Shown in pieces: positions 8,166-17,593 of a stretch of DNA of 64,000 nt. The notes below the pieces were generated by a model that saw only the letters and a program-made list of their open reading frames with translations, did not search any database and had not been told where the DNA came from. Within the stretch, counting starts at the first letter, position 1, and every line of letters starts with the position of its first letter. The DNA is taken from contig NC_011138.3 in the NCBI RefSeq assembly GCF_000020585.3, positions 3,929,338 through 3,993,337 on the forward strand, written 5' to 3'. A program made the position numbers and the translations under genes. The DNA comes from Alteromonas mediterranea DE (lineage in GTDB: Bacteria > Pseudomonadota > Gammaproteobacteria > Enterobacterales > Alteromonadaceae).

Positions 8166-10583
8166 TTAACGCTTACCTCTTTTATTCAATGACAATGTTT
8201 TGCCGCTGTTGCTACTTTTTGCGCTACCGCGACTTGACGACTTTCCACCGCTACGACTGGGCGAATTTGAACCACCTTTGCCTTTGCTCCCCTTCTTATC
8301 AGAACGGGAGTCTTTACCAGAGCGGGGTTTATTATCAAAGCGAGTAGGTTTGTCTGAAGACTTTTTAACTGTCTTCACTTTTACCTTCTTACCTTTAGTG
8401 CTGCGCAGCATAGACTTATCGAGTAATAAATCAATCTTTCTTTCATCAAGGTTTACTGCCGCAACGGTTACCTCGACTGTGTCGCCCAGTCTGAACTGAC
8501 GATGGCCCGACTCACCTACCAACGCTTGTTTCACATCATCATAGTGATAATAGTCGTCATCGAGTGACGTAATATGCACTAACCCGTCGATATGGTATTC
8601 CGTTAAGCGAATGAATAAACCGAAATTAGTGACCGAGCTGACTACCCCTTCAAAAGTGTCACCTACGTGATCTAACATAAACTCGCACTTGAGCCAGTCG
8701 GCCACATCGCGGGTAGCATCATCAGCGCGGCGTTCTGTCATTGAACACTGTTCACCAAGCTGCTCAATTTCCTCTACTGTGTAGTTTTTAGCACCGCTTA
8801 CCGCTTTTTTACCCTGCTGTTTAGCAATAATGCCTTTTAATGCACGGTGTACCACTAAATCAGGGTAACGACGGATAGGTGATGTAAAGTGCGCGTAAGC
8901 TTCTAACGCCAAGCCAAAGTGCCCTACGTTTTCGCCATCGTAAACCGCTTGTTTCATCGAGCGTAGCAGCATGGTTTGAATAAGCTCTTCGTCTACTCGA
9001 CCACGGGTTTTAAGCACCACGTCGGTAAATGCGGCTGGCTCGGCATCTTCTACAATGGCATGAGGGATACCAATTTCACTTAAGTAGCTGGTAAAAGCGG
9101 TAAGCCTGTCGGCGTCTGGTTTGTCGTGCACACGATATAGCGCTGGCGCCTCATGCTTTTCAAGCGTAAGAGCCGCACTCACGTTTGCCATGATCATGCA
9201 CTCTTCAATAAGCTTGTGCGCGTCGTTACGCACCAGCGGCACAATATTTTCAATCTTGCGCTGGGCATTGAATACAAACTTCACTTCTTGGGTTTCAAAC
9301 TCAATAGCCCCGCGTTTGGCTCGGGCTTTTTTAAGCGCGCGATAAAGATCATGCAAATTGCGAAGGTGTGGGACATGAGGCTCGTAACGCTGATGTAGCT
9401 CTTTGTCGCCTTGTAATATGCCCCACACCTTGTTGTAGGTAAGACGGGCATGAGAGTTCATCACTGCTTCATAGAACTGAAACTCTTCTAGCTTCCCTTG
9501 GGCGCTGATCGTCATTTCACACACCATACAAAGCCGGTCGACTTCAGGGTTCAGTGAACACAGTCCATTCGACAACACCTCAGGTAACATAGGGATAACT
9601 TGGTCGGGGAAATACACTGAGTTTCCGCGCTGTTGCGCTTCATCATCAAGGGCAGAGCCCGTTCTTACGTAATGGCTTACATCCGCAATGGCTACCCAGA
9701 GCTGCCAGCCGCCATCGTCTAGCGGTTCACAATATACTGCGTCATCGAAGTCGCGGGCGTCTTCACCATCAATGGTAACAAGGGGAAGTTGGCGCAAGTC
9801 GATGCGGCCTTCTTTGGCTTCATCGGGCACCTGATCGGTAAGCTTTTCCACTTGTTTGGTTACGCCATTTGGCCACTGGTGCGGAATGTCAAACGTGCGA
9901 AGTGCCATTTCTATTTCCATACCTGGCGCCATATGCTCACCGAGTACTTCAACAATTTTTCCCACGGGGTTCATTTTACGGCGGGGGCGTTGGGAGAGTT
10001 CTACTACAACCACCTGCCCCATGCGCGCACCGTTGGTACTTTCTGGTGGAATAACAATTTCATGCTGAAGGCGGCTATCATCTGGCACAACCATGCCAAA
10101 ACCTTGCTCTACGAAATAGCGCCCGACTATTGGCTCGCTTCTTGGCTCAATAACTTGGGTAATAAAGGCTTCTTTTCTACCGCGACGGTCGGTGCCGCTA
10201 ATGCGCGCTTCAACCACGTCATCGTGTAAAAACAAATTCATTTGCCCAGCACTGATAAATAAGTCACCACTTTTATCTTCAGGACGCAGAAAGCCGTAAC
10301 CATCTCGGTGGCCAATAATGCGGCCTTTTATGATTTCATCACGGTTTTGAAGTATGTATTTTTTCTGTTTGGTGAACTGTACTTGCCCTTCGCGCTCCAT
10401 GGCGCGTAAGCGGCGCTGTATACCTATTCGGGCTTCTTCGTCGAACGCGTTCACCAAGTTACAAATATCAAGAAACGACAAAGGCTTGTCGTGTTCTTTT
10501 AGTAAACTCATTAAATATTCGCGGCTTGCTACCGGGTTGTCGTACTTCTCTTTCTCGCGCTGATAATGCGGATCGTCACTCAT
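8166..10583 (-). CDS. rnr: Ribonuclease R
   Basis: This is a processive 3'-5' exoribonuclease of the RNB family that degrades structured RNA and takes part in rRNA quality control and trans-translation-linked mRNA decay. The 805-residue protein has an N-terminal winged-helix domain (about 20-85), two cold-shock/OB domains, the RNB catalytic core with the acidic cluster in VTIDGEDARDFDDAVY (about 270-285), an S1 domain (about 640-725, GVVSSVTNFGLFIRL) and a Lys/Ser/Gly-rich basic tail typical of RNase R. It is followed immediately by rlmB. The start is ATG 10583, with only a weak AAAAGG further upstream. Confidence 0.97.
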   Translation of the reverse strand: MSDDPHYQREKEKYDNPVASREYLMSLLKEHDKPLSFLDICNLVNAFDEEARIGIQRRLRAMEREGQVQFTKQKKYILQNRDEIIKGRIIGHRDGYGFLRPEDKSGDLFISAGQMNLFLHDDVVEARISGTDRRGRKEAFITQVIEPRSEPIVGRYFVEQGFGMVVPDDSRLQHEIVIPPESTNGARMGQVVVVELSQRPRRKMNPVGKIVEVLGEHMAPGMEIEMALRTFDIPHQWPNGVTKQVEKLTDQVPDEAKEGRIDLRQLPLVTIDGEDARDFDDAVYCEPLDDGGWQLWVAIADVSHYVRTGSALDDEAQQRGNSVYFPDQVIPMLPEVLSNGLCSLNPEVDRLCMVCEMTISAQGKLEEFQFYEAVMNSHARLTYNKVWGILQGDKELHQRYEPHVPHLRNLHDLYRALKKARAKRGAIEFETQEVKFVFNAQRKIENIVPLVRNDAHKLIEECMIMANVSAALTLEKHEAPALYRVHDKPDADRLTAFTSYLSEIGIPHAIVEDAEPAAFTDVVLKTRGRVDEELIQTMLLRSMKQAVYDGENVGHFGLALEAYAHFTSPIRRYPDLVVHRALKGIIAKQQGKKAVSGAKNYTVEEIEQLGEQCSMTERRADDATRDVADWLKCEFMLDHVGDTFEGVVSSVTNFGLFIRLTEYHIDGLVHITSLDDDYYHYDDVKQALVGESGHRQFRLGDTVEVTVAAVNLDERKIDLLLDKSMLRSTKGKKVKVKTVKKSSDKPTRFDNKPRSGKDSRSDKKGSKGKGGSNSPSRSGGKSSSRGSAKSSNSGKTLSLNKRGKR

Positions 10584-11022
10584 GTATTTATAAATTACCT
10601 TTTATTTTGTTTACTCAGTAAGCCTTAACCTGCCGCTGACGGGCGTTGCTCTGCTAGTTAATATTCAAACAACTCGTCGTCTGACATCTCAACTAACGTG
10701 CTCCTAAAGCTTACTTTATTTGTTCAAGACTTTTTTATTGTGGTACGCCTTAAAAAATACGTACAAGAAATTTTGATTCATAGATTGTTAGACACACTTA
10801 CCAAATTTGGTTCATGTGGTTATTTGCTGCACAGTATAACAGTATTTACGGTAAAACATTGGGAGTAATTAAGGCGTGCTGAATTTTGCGGTTTATTGTA
10901 ATGCAAGCGAAGTTATTACCGTGCTAGGCAATATCTTTTCTTCAATGTCTATAAGCTAATAAGGTTAAAGGGCGCAAGCTCACGTAAGTTATACATACAC
11001 AGTATAAAAGTTGAAACACCCG
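10584..11022. other. Intergenic region between rnr and the HigBA-like pair
   Basis: No convincing coding frame is visible. It should contain the rnr promoter and leader. One perfect 12-bp palindrome, ACCAAATTTGGT, lies at 10800-10811 and could be an operator. The original stop of higA (before its frameshift) would be at 11023. Confidence 0.4.
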
Positions 11023-11047
11023 CTAGTATATTGGTTTTAAGCTGGGT

Positions 11048-11389
11048 TTACTTTTTGCGGTTCGATACAAGTCGTAGGCAACCTGATAATGCATCCAAGC
11101 CTTGGCACTTATACCGCTTACCGCTTACCGCTTCAAGCTTGCGCGCGAACTCGACAGTTAAATTAGAATGCCCGTTAACAAATCGCGATAAATGTTTAGT
11201 CGAGACTTCTAAGCATTGCGCAACCTCTGATTGCTTCAAGGGTGACTTTGCCATGCATCTGCGTTTAAATACTTCGCCCGGATGGGGCCTCTTAAGATGC
11301 TCGGGCCGTGATGCTCGCTCTCCTGCTTCAATTAATGCGCAGCCCCTATCACCTTTAGATTCAATGCCTATGTGCATACTTTGTCTCAT
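11048..11389 (-). CDS. higA: HigA-type antitoxin, C-terminus altered by a heptanucleotide frameshift
   Basis: The protein has the XRE/HigA helix-turn-helix (HPGEVFKRR, then LKQSEVAQCLEVSTKHLSRFVNGHSNLTVEFARKL split over about residues 36-88). Family members continue with a segment like SxxFW..Q..YDL, but here the frame gives KRYKCQGLDALSG instead. Reading the other frame after 11112 gives SGISAKAWMHYQVAYDLYRT, exactly the expected HigA ending, with a stop at 11023. The break falls in three perfect copies of a 7-base unit (11112-11132), and two copies would restore the normal frame. The gene overlaps the upstream toxin-like gene by ATGA. The DNA-binding part is intact, so repression may persist. 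Confidence 0.75.
   Translation of the reverse strand: MRQSMHIGIESKGDRGCALIEAGERASRPEHLKRPHPGEVFKRRCMAKSPLKQSEVAQCLEVSTKHLSRFVNGHSNLTVEFARKLEAVSGKRYKCQGLDALSGCLRLVSNRKK
11112..11132. repeat. Three tandem copies of the heptamer TACCGCT inside higA
   Basis: Perfect copies lie at 11112-11118, 11119-11125 and 11126-11132. The unit is not a multiple of three, so each gain or loss shifts the higA reading frame. The two-copy state gives the family-typical C-terminus. Confidence 0.85.
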
Positions 11390-11673
11390 GGGTTGTACTC
11401 TCTATAATCCAGACTGAAACAGTCACCATCGTTGAAATAGCAAGTTACCGCTCCACAAGGCTCTACGCTATTAACTGTAATAGTCACGTACCAAAGTTCG
11501 CTTTCTTCGGATCGTACTGCACCGATATCTAGCAAATCAGATATTTGTGATGCAGCGTCTAAATCAAACAACGCATTCCAGACTTCATGACGATATGCTA
11601 ACACAAGCCATTCATCGTAATCAGATAGCCACATTAAAAGTAGCTTTTGATGTAGGAAGCTTACAATTGCCAT
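11386..11673 (-). CDS. Diverged HigB/RelE-like toxin partner
   Basis: This 95-residue protein is encoded directly upstream of HigA with an ATGA overlap, the toxin-first order typical of higBA. Its second half (LFDLDAASQISDLLDI, then LWYVTITVN and YFNDGDCFSLDYREY) follows the HigB fold pattern, in which mRNA interferases of the RelE superfamily cleave ribosome-bound mRNA. The region that normally carries the W-R-I motif reads NSVEPCGAVTCYF and lacks the usual arginine, so activity is doubtful. The start ATG 11673 is preceded by GGGTGG. The family call rests on weak similarity plus context. Confidence 0.55.
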   Translation of the reverse strand: MAIVSFLHQKLLLMWLSDYDEWLVLAYRHEVWNALFDLDAASQISDLLDIGAVRSEESELWYVTITVNSVEPCGAVTCYFNDGDCFSLDYREYNP

Positions 11674-11910
11674 CTAACCACCCATAGAAGATTACCACAG
11701 AGGTAATCTCACCTCAAAAATATGTTTATATTTTAATCGAACAGGGTTGTGTAAACTTCAATCTAACGTCCAGTTATCGATTCAGTTCAGCCTGACATCT
11801 CGATGTCACAAACAATCAGTATAAAAATGGGTTTTCATTTTTGTTGTATGAGCGTTCAACAAAACAATTAATACACTATTTACCCTACCAACTTTATAAA
11901 GAGCAGGCAT

Positions 11911-13605
11911 ATGGATAGAAGAACGTTTATTAGGCTGTCGTCATTCGCGGGTGCGAGCGTGGCAGTATCTACTGGGCTAGCGGGGTGTACAGTTAGCACG
12001 TCAGCAAACAGTCAGCCTCAAACTAAATCGGAATTTACCCATGGCGTGGCCAGTGGCGACCCGTTAAAAGATGCAGTGATCATTTGGACTCGCGCGGTTC
12101 CTACATCAAGCTCGGCTTTAGTTAAAGCCGATATTTTGTGGGAAATGGCAAGCGATGCAGCATTTACCGACGTGGTAAGTAGCGGAGTCGTTGAGGCTAA
12201 AGCGACACATGACTTTACCGTAAAAGTAGATGTGTCAGGTCTTCAGCCTGCAAGCAAATACTTTTATCGCTTCAGAAGTGCGAATAATGTGAGCCCTGTT
12301 GGCGAAACTCGCACATTGCCGGAAGCAGACGTTTCTAAGGTCACATTCGGCATATTTTCTTGCTCGAACTACCCTGCCGGCTTTTTCACGCCTTATATGG
12401 AAGCCGCCAAAGATGACAACATGGATTATGTACTGCATTTGGGCGACTACATATATGAGTACGATGGAAAGGGTTACGCCACCGAACATGCCAAAGAGAT
12501 TGGCCGAACCTATGCGCCAGATAACGATACCGAGCTATATACGCTAACCGACTACCGAAACCGCTACGCGTTGTATCGCACCGACGAAGGGTTGCTTGCG
12601 CTGCATCAAAACAAGCCTTTTATTGTGGTTTGGGATGATCACGAAATTACTAACGACACTTACAAAGACGGTGCGGAAAATCACCAAGCAGACGAAGGTG
12701 ATTTTTATGAACGTCGCGCTGCGGCAGTGCAAGCCTATTATGAGTGGCTGCCTATTCGCCCACCATTTGGCACTGAACGTTTAGAAATCTACCGTCAGTT
12801 TACCTTTGGCAACCTGCTTGATTTATACATGCTTGATACCCGCGTTTTAGCCCGGGATAAGCAGCTTGAATACGCCAACTATCGCGACGCTGAAACTAAA
12901 GCTTTTGACCAAGCAGGCTTTATGAAAGATATCAGTGATCCTAGTCGTGGGCTTTTAGGTGAAACCCAGCGCAACTGGCTGCATTCATCTATGCAGCAAA
13001 GTCAGGCAAAATGGCAGGTGTTAGGCCAACAGCTATTAATAGGCCGCATGCTTTTCCCTGTATCGATATTTAACGGCGTTGAGCGTAAAGAAATACCTGC
13101 TCATGTACATAGGCTTGCGAATATCAAACGCAAACAAAAGCAAGGTGCAGCACTCAGTGAGCAAGAGCTTGCACTTATCAATACGGTAATGCCCTACAAT
13201 TTAGACGCATGGGACGGCTACCCCGTTGAACGGGAACAGGTTCTCATGCAGCTAAAATCCATCGGCAAACCCGTTATAGCTCTAGCAGGCGATACTCATA
13301 ATGCATGGCACAATAAGTTAACCCTCAAAGACGGAACGGAAGTGGGTGTTGAACTTGCCACCTCTGGGGTGACGTCACCCGGCATGGAACATTATTTAAG
13401 TATGGATGATGAAATGGCAGAAACACTTGCTGATGACCTTCCCCTTCTTATTGATGATTTACAGTATTGTAATCTTCACCAGCGCGGCTTTATGACATTG
13501 ACCGTTAGCGAGGATGAAGCTAAAGCGACCTGGCACTATGTGGATGCGATTTTGACCAAGGCTGGAAAGGTGGTTAACACGCATAGCTTTGAGATTAAGG
13601 CATAG
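11911..13605 (+). CDS. PhoD-like alkaline phosphatase/phosphodiesterase, Tat-exported
   Basis: PhoD-family metallophosphatase that releases phosphate from organic phosphomonoesters or diesters outside the cytoplasm. It opens with a twin-arginine signal (MDRRTFIRLSSF) and a LAGC lipobox-like site (C26), so export is by Tat, with possible lipid anchoring. An N-terminal beta domain precedes the metallophosphatase core, where metal-ligand motifs are visible: HLGDYIYEY, VWDDHEITND and LAGDTHNAW. The 564-residue length fits the family, which uses Fe and Ca rather than Zn. The start is ATG 11911 behind GAGCAGG. It is monocistronic with a strong terminator. A role in phosphorus scavenging is inferred from the family. 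Confidence 0.93.
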   Translation: MDRRTFIRLSSFAGASVAVSTGLAGCTVSTSANSQPQTKSEFTHGVASGDPLKDAVIIWTRAVPTSSSALVKADILWEMASDAAFTDVVSSGVVEAKATHDFTVKVDVSGLQPASKYFYRFRSANNVSPVGETRTLPEADVSKVTFGIFSCSNYPAGFFTPYMEAAKDDNMDYVLHLGDYIYEYDGKGYATEHAKEIGRTYAPDNDTELYTLTDYRNRYALYRTDEGLLALHQNKPFIVVWDDHEITNDTYKDGAENHQADEGDFYERRAAAVQAYYEWLPIRPPFGTERLEIYRQFTFGNLLDLYMLDTRVLARDKQLEYANYRDAETKAFDQAGFMKDISDPSRGLLGETQRNWLHSSMQQSQAKWQVLGQQLLIGRMLFPVSIFNGVERKEIPAHVHRLANIKRKQKQGAALSEQELALINTVMPYNLDAWDGYPVEREQVLMQLKSIGKPVIALAGDTHNAWHNKLTLKDGTEVGVELATSGVTSPGMEHYLSMDDEMAETLADDLPLLIDDLQYCNLHQRGFMTLTVSEDEAKATWHYVDAILTKAGKVVNTHSFEIKA

Positions 13606-13624
13606 CTTTCTACAATTTTATAAG

Positions 13625-13657
13625 CGTGTATAGGCTTGAGCCTATACACGTTATTTT
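13625..13657 (+). terminator. Terminator of the PhoD-like gene
   Basis: A perfect 11-bp stem CGTGTATAGGC/GCCTATACACG (13625-13635 with 13640-13650) with a TTGA loop is followed by TTATTTTTA. It starts 20 bases after the stop codon. Confidence 0.85.
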
Positions 13658-13730
13658 TACAAGAAGAAACCACAAACGCTATGTTACAAGTCGCACAATG
13701 AACTTAGTGCTTTCCACAAACAGTTTGTTT

Positions 13731-14027
13731 TTAATCTGCGCAGGGCCATTGCTGAGCATCATGAAGAACACGTAGTATTTCGATGCAATTTGTAATGATG
13801 TTTTCTCGATATATAACGATAAACGGCAGGCCATTAATCACAAGTTCACGCGTATTCTTCAATCGGCCATGACGGCCCGCTCTAGGATGTTCCGATAAGA
13901 CTAGGTGCGAACTATCAATAATATTCATGACAACGTCAATAGCTACAGAGGGGCTATTTTCTTGAGCAATATGAGCTTCAATTTTCTCTAAATCGGTACC
14001 TGCAAGATCAGTCCATTTGAGCTGCAC
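13731..14027 (-). CDS. parE: ParE/RelE superfamily toxin
   Basis: A 98-residue toxin with the ParE pattern: LKWTDLAGTDLEKIEAHIA at the N-terminus, HPRAGRHGRLKNTRELVI in the middle and IEILRVLHDAQQWP at the end. ParE toxins block DNA gyrase and RelE toxins cut mRNA; the pattern is closer to ParE, but the target is not proven. I place the start at GTG 14027 because GGGAGG sits six bases upstream and the family N-terminus begins there; an in-frame ATG at 14054 adds nine unlikely residues. The start lies inside the antitoxin gene (20-base overlap), so translation is coupled. Confidence 0.9.
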   Translation of the reverse strand: MQLKWTDLAGTDLEKIEAHIAQENSPSVAIDVVMNIIDSSHLVLSEHPRAGRHGRLKNTRELVINGLPFIVIYRENIITNCIEILRVLHDAQQWPCAD

Positions 14028-14256
14028 GCTTAGCCTCCCACTTAGCTTTGACATCAGTATGGTCGGTCAAACGTCCCTCATCAGCGGCTTTCACTCCTTT
14101 TTCCACCTCTTGGATAAACCATTCTTCGCGAGCAACAAACTGCTTGATGGCTTCGGCCATCAGCCACGCCCTAGGTCTATCCATCGCCTTAGCCATTTCG
14201 CCTACACGTGCAAGTGTTTCATCATCTAATCTCACTGAGGTAGCTTTTAAAGGCAT
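14008..14256 (-). CDS. parD: ParD-like ribbon-helix-helix antitoxin
   Basis: An 82-residue CopG/ParD-type antitoxin. The N-terminal ribbon-helix-helix (KATSVRLDDETLARVGEMAKAMDRPRAWLMAEAI) binds DNA as a dimer and represses its own operon; the charged C-terminal tail (about residues 50-82) is the expected toxin-binding part. A clear CGGAGAA ribosome site precedes ATG 14256. It lies first in the operon and overlaps the toxin start. The pair sits between the PhoD gene and the TonB receptor with no mobile element in sight. Confidence 0.9.
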   Translation of the reverse strand: MPLKATSVRLDDETLARVGEMAKAMDRPRAWLMAEAIKQFVAREEWFIQEVEKGVKAADEGRLTDHTDVKAKWEAKRAAQMD

Positions 14257-14488
14257 GCAGATTCTCCGAGGTTCTTAAAGAATCTTTATTGTAACTGCAC
14301 TAGCATTAAATGTCTTCTTTCGCTTTTCATCAACAAAGACAGAGTGAAAGACATTATAGTTAAATTGCACCAACTAAAAACAGAGTCTCTGATACTCCTT
14401 CTTGTAATCCATATAATTTAAATTACGTCCTATTCCCATCAAAATAGGGGCATATTGACGGAAATAGGTACTCTCTTATTCTTTACTT

Positions 14489-16852
14489 CTAGAACGCGTA
14501 ATAAACACGCACACCAGCAATGCGTGGCATGCCGCGAACAAAGGTCGGAATCCCCAAGCCACCGCCCGTATTACCAGCATCAATCAAGAATTCTTTATCA
14601 AACAGGTTGTTCACGTAAAACTCATAGGCAAACTTGCTGTTGTCTTGAAGCAGCTTCACCGATACATCAGTCAGTGAGTAAGTATCTTGAGAAAGACCAG
14701 GGTAATTACTGCTTTCAAAGAACACCTCAGACTGGAAACTGGTAAGCCAGTTAACATCAATGTCGAAGTTATTCATGTTGAATACTTTGTTAATGTTAAT
14801 TGCACCGCTTACCTCAGGTGCTAAACGAAACTTGTTACCGCCGTATTCAAATGGCGAACCATCGGCAGTGTCGTTAGCAAATTCTGCGTCTAAGAAACCA
14901 AGGCTTGCGGTTAAAGTTAGCGTGTCGCTGTAATTGTAGGTAGCCATACCCTCGATGCCCGACATGGTCGAGTCGCCCACTGTTACAGTAATCGACTGCA
15001 AGGTTTCTGCATCGGTAAAGCTTTGCTGATAGTCACTGTACTCGTAGGTAAAAATGGCACCCGAGAACAGGAAGTTTGCGCTTTGATACTTAACACCCAG
15101 ATCGTAGCTGTCTACTATTTCAGGTTTAGTAACATTAACGCCACCCGCATTAGCATCAACCACTGGTGAACGGCGGCCCTTGGCGTAGTTCGCATACAAG
15201 TTCCAGTTATTGTTCACATCGTAACTTACCGCAAAGCGTGGCAAGGTATCGTCAAAGTCGCGCTCGGCATCGAAAGTAAACGCGCCGTCTGCGGTAGTAA
15301 AGGTATTACGGGTATAGCGGGTTTCATCAATGTAACGTACACCGGCAGTTACATTGATATCGTCGGTAACAAAGTAAGATATTTCCGCGACATAAGAGGC
15401 AATGTCTAGCTCGGCTTCAAATATGAACGGCCCTTGTATGAAAATAGGCGGTAGCGCAGGGTTTGAAATAGGTGAACCGTCGGCATTAAATAGCTGTGAT
15501 ACCAACATAGCACGCAGCGCTTCTATTTCTTCTAATGATGCATTGGTTGCAATGTTTTGGTTCAGCGGAATGTTTGAGGTGGCCTCAAGCTGTGCTTTTA
15601 CCGCATCGAAGGTACCACGTACAAATGGGTCGACCATTACATAATAGGGCAAAATAGAATCGTCTTGAGTAATAGACGCACCTACAAACGCGGCCAATTT
15701 ATCACCCGAGTCATACACTAAACGCATTGACGCACCTTTAAGCGTGGCGTCGTTATCAAAGTAGGCATCTTGAATACGCAAAGCAGAACCATCAGCGTCA
15801 AAGCCTTCGCTTACTTCTACATCTTTATAGTAGGCATCGGCGTGTAGGCTAAGCATTTGGTTGAAATCGTAGTTAATGGTTAAGTCATAAGCTTGAAGCG
15901 TTCGTTCAATACCTAGTTCACTGCCTAAGCTAAATTCGGCATCAGTAAAAGGGCTAGTATCTCCGCCATTGGGAGCGATAGAGCCTGATTTGAAGGCAAT
16001 GCCCGGCTGGTCGTTGTACTCCATTGCTGCACGCGCAATGATTTCTAACTTATCATAGCTTGCAAGCCAGGTTGCGCGAAGAGCTTGCACCGATACACCT
16101 TGAAGGTCTTCACTATTGCACGGTACCTCTTCACCTAAATGGTTATACATGTTTGCATTACCATAGTAAGAATCAGCGCTACAGGCATTATTTTCTACAA
16201 TGCCGTCCATTTCACGATAAAGCCCAGCTATACGAAAACTGTGGTTGTCGTTAATAGGCTGGTTATACATAAACTCAAGTTCTTGGCCCTGCTCTGAGTT
16301 ATAGCCAACCTGCACTTTGCCTTCCTGTTCAAAGGTCGGAAGGTTAGAGTGAATGCTTACCGCACCGTTTGCTGCCGCCACACCGAAAAGCGTCGGCTGA
16401 GGGCCTTTTAACACTTCAACGCGAGCAATATCGTAAAGTGCAACACTTGCTACGGTTTTCTTGCTGATATCAAAGCCATCTTGATATACCGAGATGCGAG
16501 GCGTCGCCGATACCGATGACACATCGTCGGTTACACCGCGAATGTTGAACGACGGTAAGCTTACCGCTTGCTCCTGAATTTGAACGTTTGGCAATATACG
16601 AGAAAGCTCATCAAGTTCCATGATATTGGTGCGCTCTAAGAATTCGCTACCAATGACATCCATGGTCACTGGCACATCCATAACAGACTGCTCGCGCATT
16701 TGCGCGGTAACGGTAATTTCTTCTATGTAGTCATTCTCGTTTGCTGTATCAGGCGCTACTTCTTGTGCCATTGCCGCGCTCGATAGTGCTAAAGCAATGG
16801 TTGTCGCTAGCAAAGTGCGTGGGTAAACAGATAGTGGGTACAGAGGGCGCAT
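14489..16852 (-). CDS. TonB-dependent outer-membrane receptor
   Basis: A 787-residue outer-membrane importer driven by TonB-ExbBD. It has a signal peptide (cleavage after AAMAQ), a TonB-box-like start (IEEITVTAQ, about residues 44-52), the plug domain (about 60-165, with VEVLKGPQPTLFGVAAANGAV) and a 22-strand-type barrel ending in the terminal aromatic (VRVYYAF). The subtype resembles receptors annotated for ferric siderophores or organic nutrients; the substrate is not evident. The ATG at 16852 has AAAGGA upstream; a TTG one codon earlier is possible. There is no neighbouring transporter, hydrolase or anti-sigma gene to indicate the ligand. Confidence 0.94.
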   Translation of the reverse strand: MRPLYPLSVYPRTLLATTIALALSSAAMAQEVAPDTANENDYIEEITVTAQMREQSVMDVPVTMDVIGSEFLERTNIMELDELSRILPNVQIQEQAVSLPSFNIRGVTDDVSSVSATPRISVYQDGFDISKKTVASVALYDIARVEVLKGPQPTLFGVAAANGAVSIHSNLPTFEQEGKVQVGYNSEQGQELEFMYNQPINDNHSFRIAGLYREMDGIVENNACSADSYYGNANMYNHLGEEVPCNSEDLQGVSVQALRATWLASYDKLEIIARAAMEYNDQPGIAFKSGSIAPNGGDTSPFTDAEFSLGSELGIERTLQAYDLTINYDFNQMLSLHADAYYKDVEVSEGFDADGSALRIQDAYFDNDATLKGASMRLVYDSGDKLAAFVGASITQDDSILPYYVMVDPFVRGTFDAVKAQLEATSNIPLNQNIATNASLEEIEALRAMLVSQLFNADGSPISNPALPPIFIQGPFIFEAELDIASYVAEISYFVTDDINVTAGVRYIDETRYTRNTFTTADGAFTFDAERDFDDTLPRFAVSYDVNNNWNLYANYAKGRRSPVVDANAGGVNVTKPEIVDSYDLGVKYQSANFLFSGAIFTYEYSDYQQSFTDAETLQSITVTVGDSTMSGIEGMATYNYSDTLTLTASLGFLDAEFANDTADGSPFEYGGNKFRLAPEVSGAININKVFNMNNFDIDVNWLTSFQSEVFFESSNYPGLSQDTYSLTDVSVKLLQDNSKFAYEFYVNNLFDKEFLIDAGNTGGGLGIPTFVRGMPRIAGVRVYYAF

Positions 16853-17213
16853 CAAATCATTCCTTTCGTGTGCTTATTGGGTGCTTTATGTATTTTTATA
16901 AGCATTTCACCGACAGATTGGCGACATTGCTTATTGTTTAGATATATCAAAGCCAAAGAATGTAGAGCGCTTTTGAGACGGTTCGATGAACCATACATGA
17001 CAAGTTGGAGGCAATTTTGTGACAGCGACTTCTTGCCTCGCTCTATACCAAAATTCAGTTGTTACGCAGTAACGGGTTATATAAATTTTGTGGAATTAAT
17101 GCGCAACAAAAGTTATCACAAAAAACGCCCCTTTGAATCAAAGAGCAAACTAAGTACACTCATTCCACGTAGGACAGAAATAACTTTTAACTAAAAGCGA
17201 AATGGAGACTGCA
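16853..17213. other. Divergent promoter region between the TonB receptor and the PepSY lipoprotein
   Basis: This 361-bp gap separates two divergent genes and so must carry both promoters. I see no coding frame of quality, no strong operator palindrome and no riboswitch fold that I could identify by eye. Confidence 0.4.
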
Positions 17214-17495
17214 ATGAAAAAATTAATGATGGCTACAGCTATTGGCGCTGCGACCCTATTAAGTGCTTGTAGTGCAGAGCACGGCACTACGCAATGTACT
17301 ACTGCACCTGAAGCTGAATGGCAAAATCAAGATGCGTTTCAGGCGCAACTGCTAGCGCAAGGCTACAAAATTAATGAGTTTAAAGTAACAGACGGCAACT
17401 GCTACGAAATCTATGGTTTTGATAAAGAAGAAAACAAAGTAGAAATTTACTTCAACCCAGTTGATGGCAGCATTGTTAAAGAAGAAAAACACTAA
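17214..17495 (+). CDS. Small PepSY-like lipoprotein
   Basis: A 93-residue exported lipoprotein: a Lys-rich start, a hydrophobic core and the lipobox LLSAC (C19 of the mature start). The body (AQLLAQGYKINEFKVTDGN and YEIYGFDKEENKVEIYFNP) matches the PepSY domain pattern, a small periplasmic fold often found beside membrane redox proteins. ATG 17214 is supported by GGAG six bases upstream; an earlier in-frame ATG at 17202 lacks a ribosome site. The next gene encodes a cytochrome b561, a frequent partner, although a strong terminator lies between them. The function is otherwise unknown. Confidence 0.8.
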   Translation: MKKLMMATAIGAATLLSACSAEHGTTQCTTAPEAEWQNQDAFQAQLLAQGYKINEFKVTDGNCYEIYGFDKEENKVEIYFNPVDGSIVKEEKH

Positions 17496-17537
17496 GTTTA
17501 GTAAACGACAAACACATCGTTTGCTTTAATGCTTGAT

Positions 17538-17569
17538 AAAAACGCTGCAGGGATACTGCAGCGTTTTTT
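17538..17569 (+). terminator. Terminator after the PepSY lipoprotein gene
   Basis: A long perfect stem AAAAACGCTGCAG/CTGCAGCGTTTTT (17538-17550 with 17556-17568) continues into a T-run. It separates the lipoprotein gene from the cytochrome gene, allowing only read-through coupling. Confidence 0.85.
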
Positions 17570-17593
17570 GTTTTAAACAGAGTAAGCCATATT

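Noticed and set aside
9789-10229. 146-codon open frame on the plus strand
   Set aside because: It is antisense to the RNB region of rnr, has no ribosome site and no family pattern.
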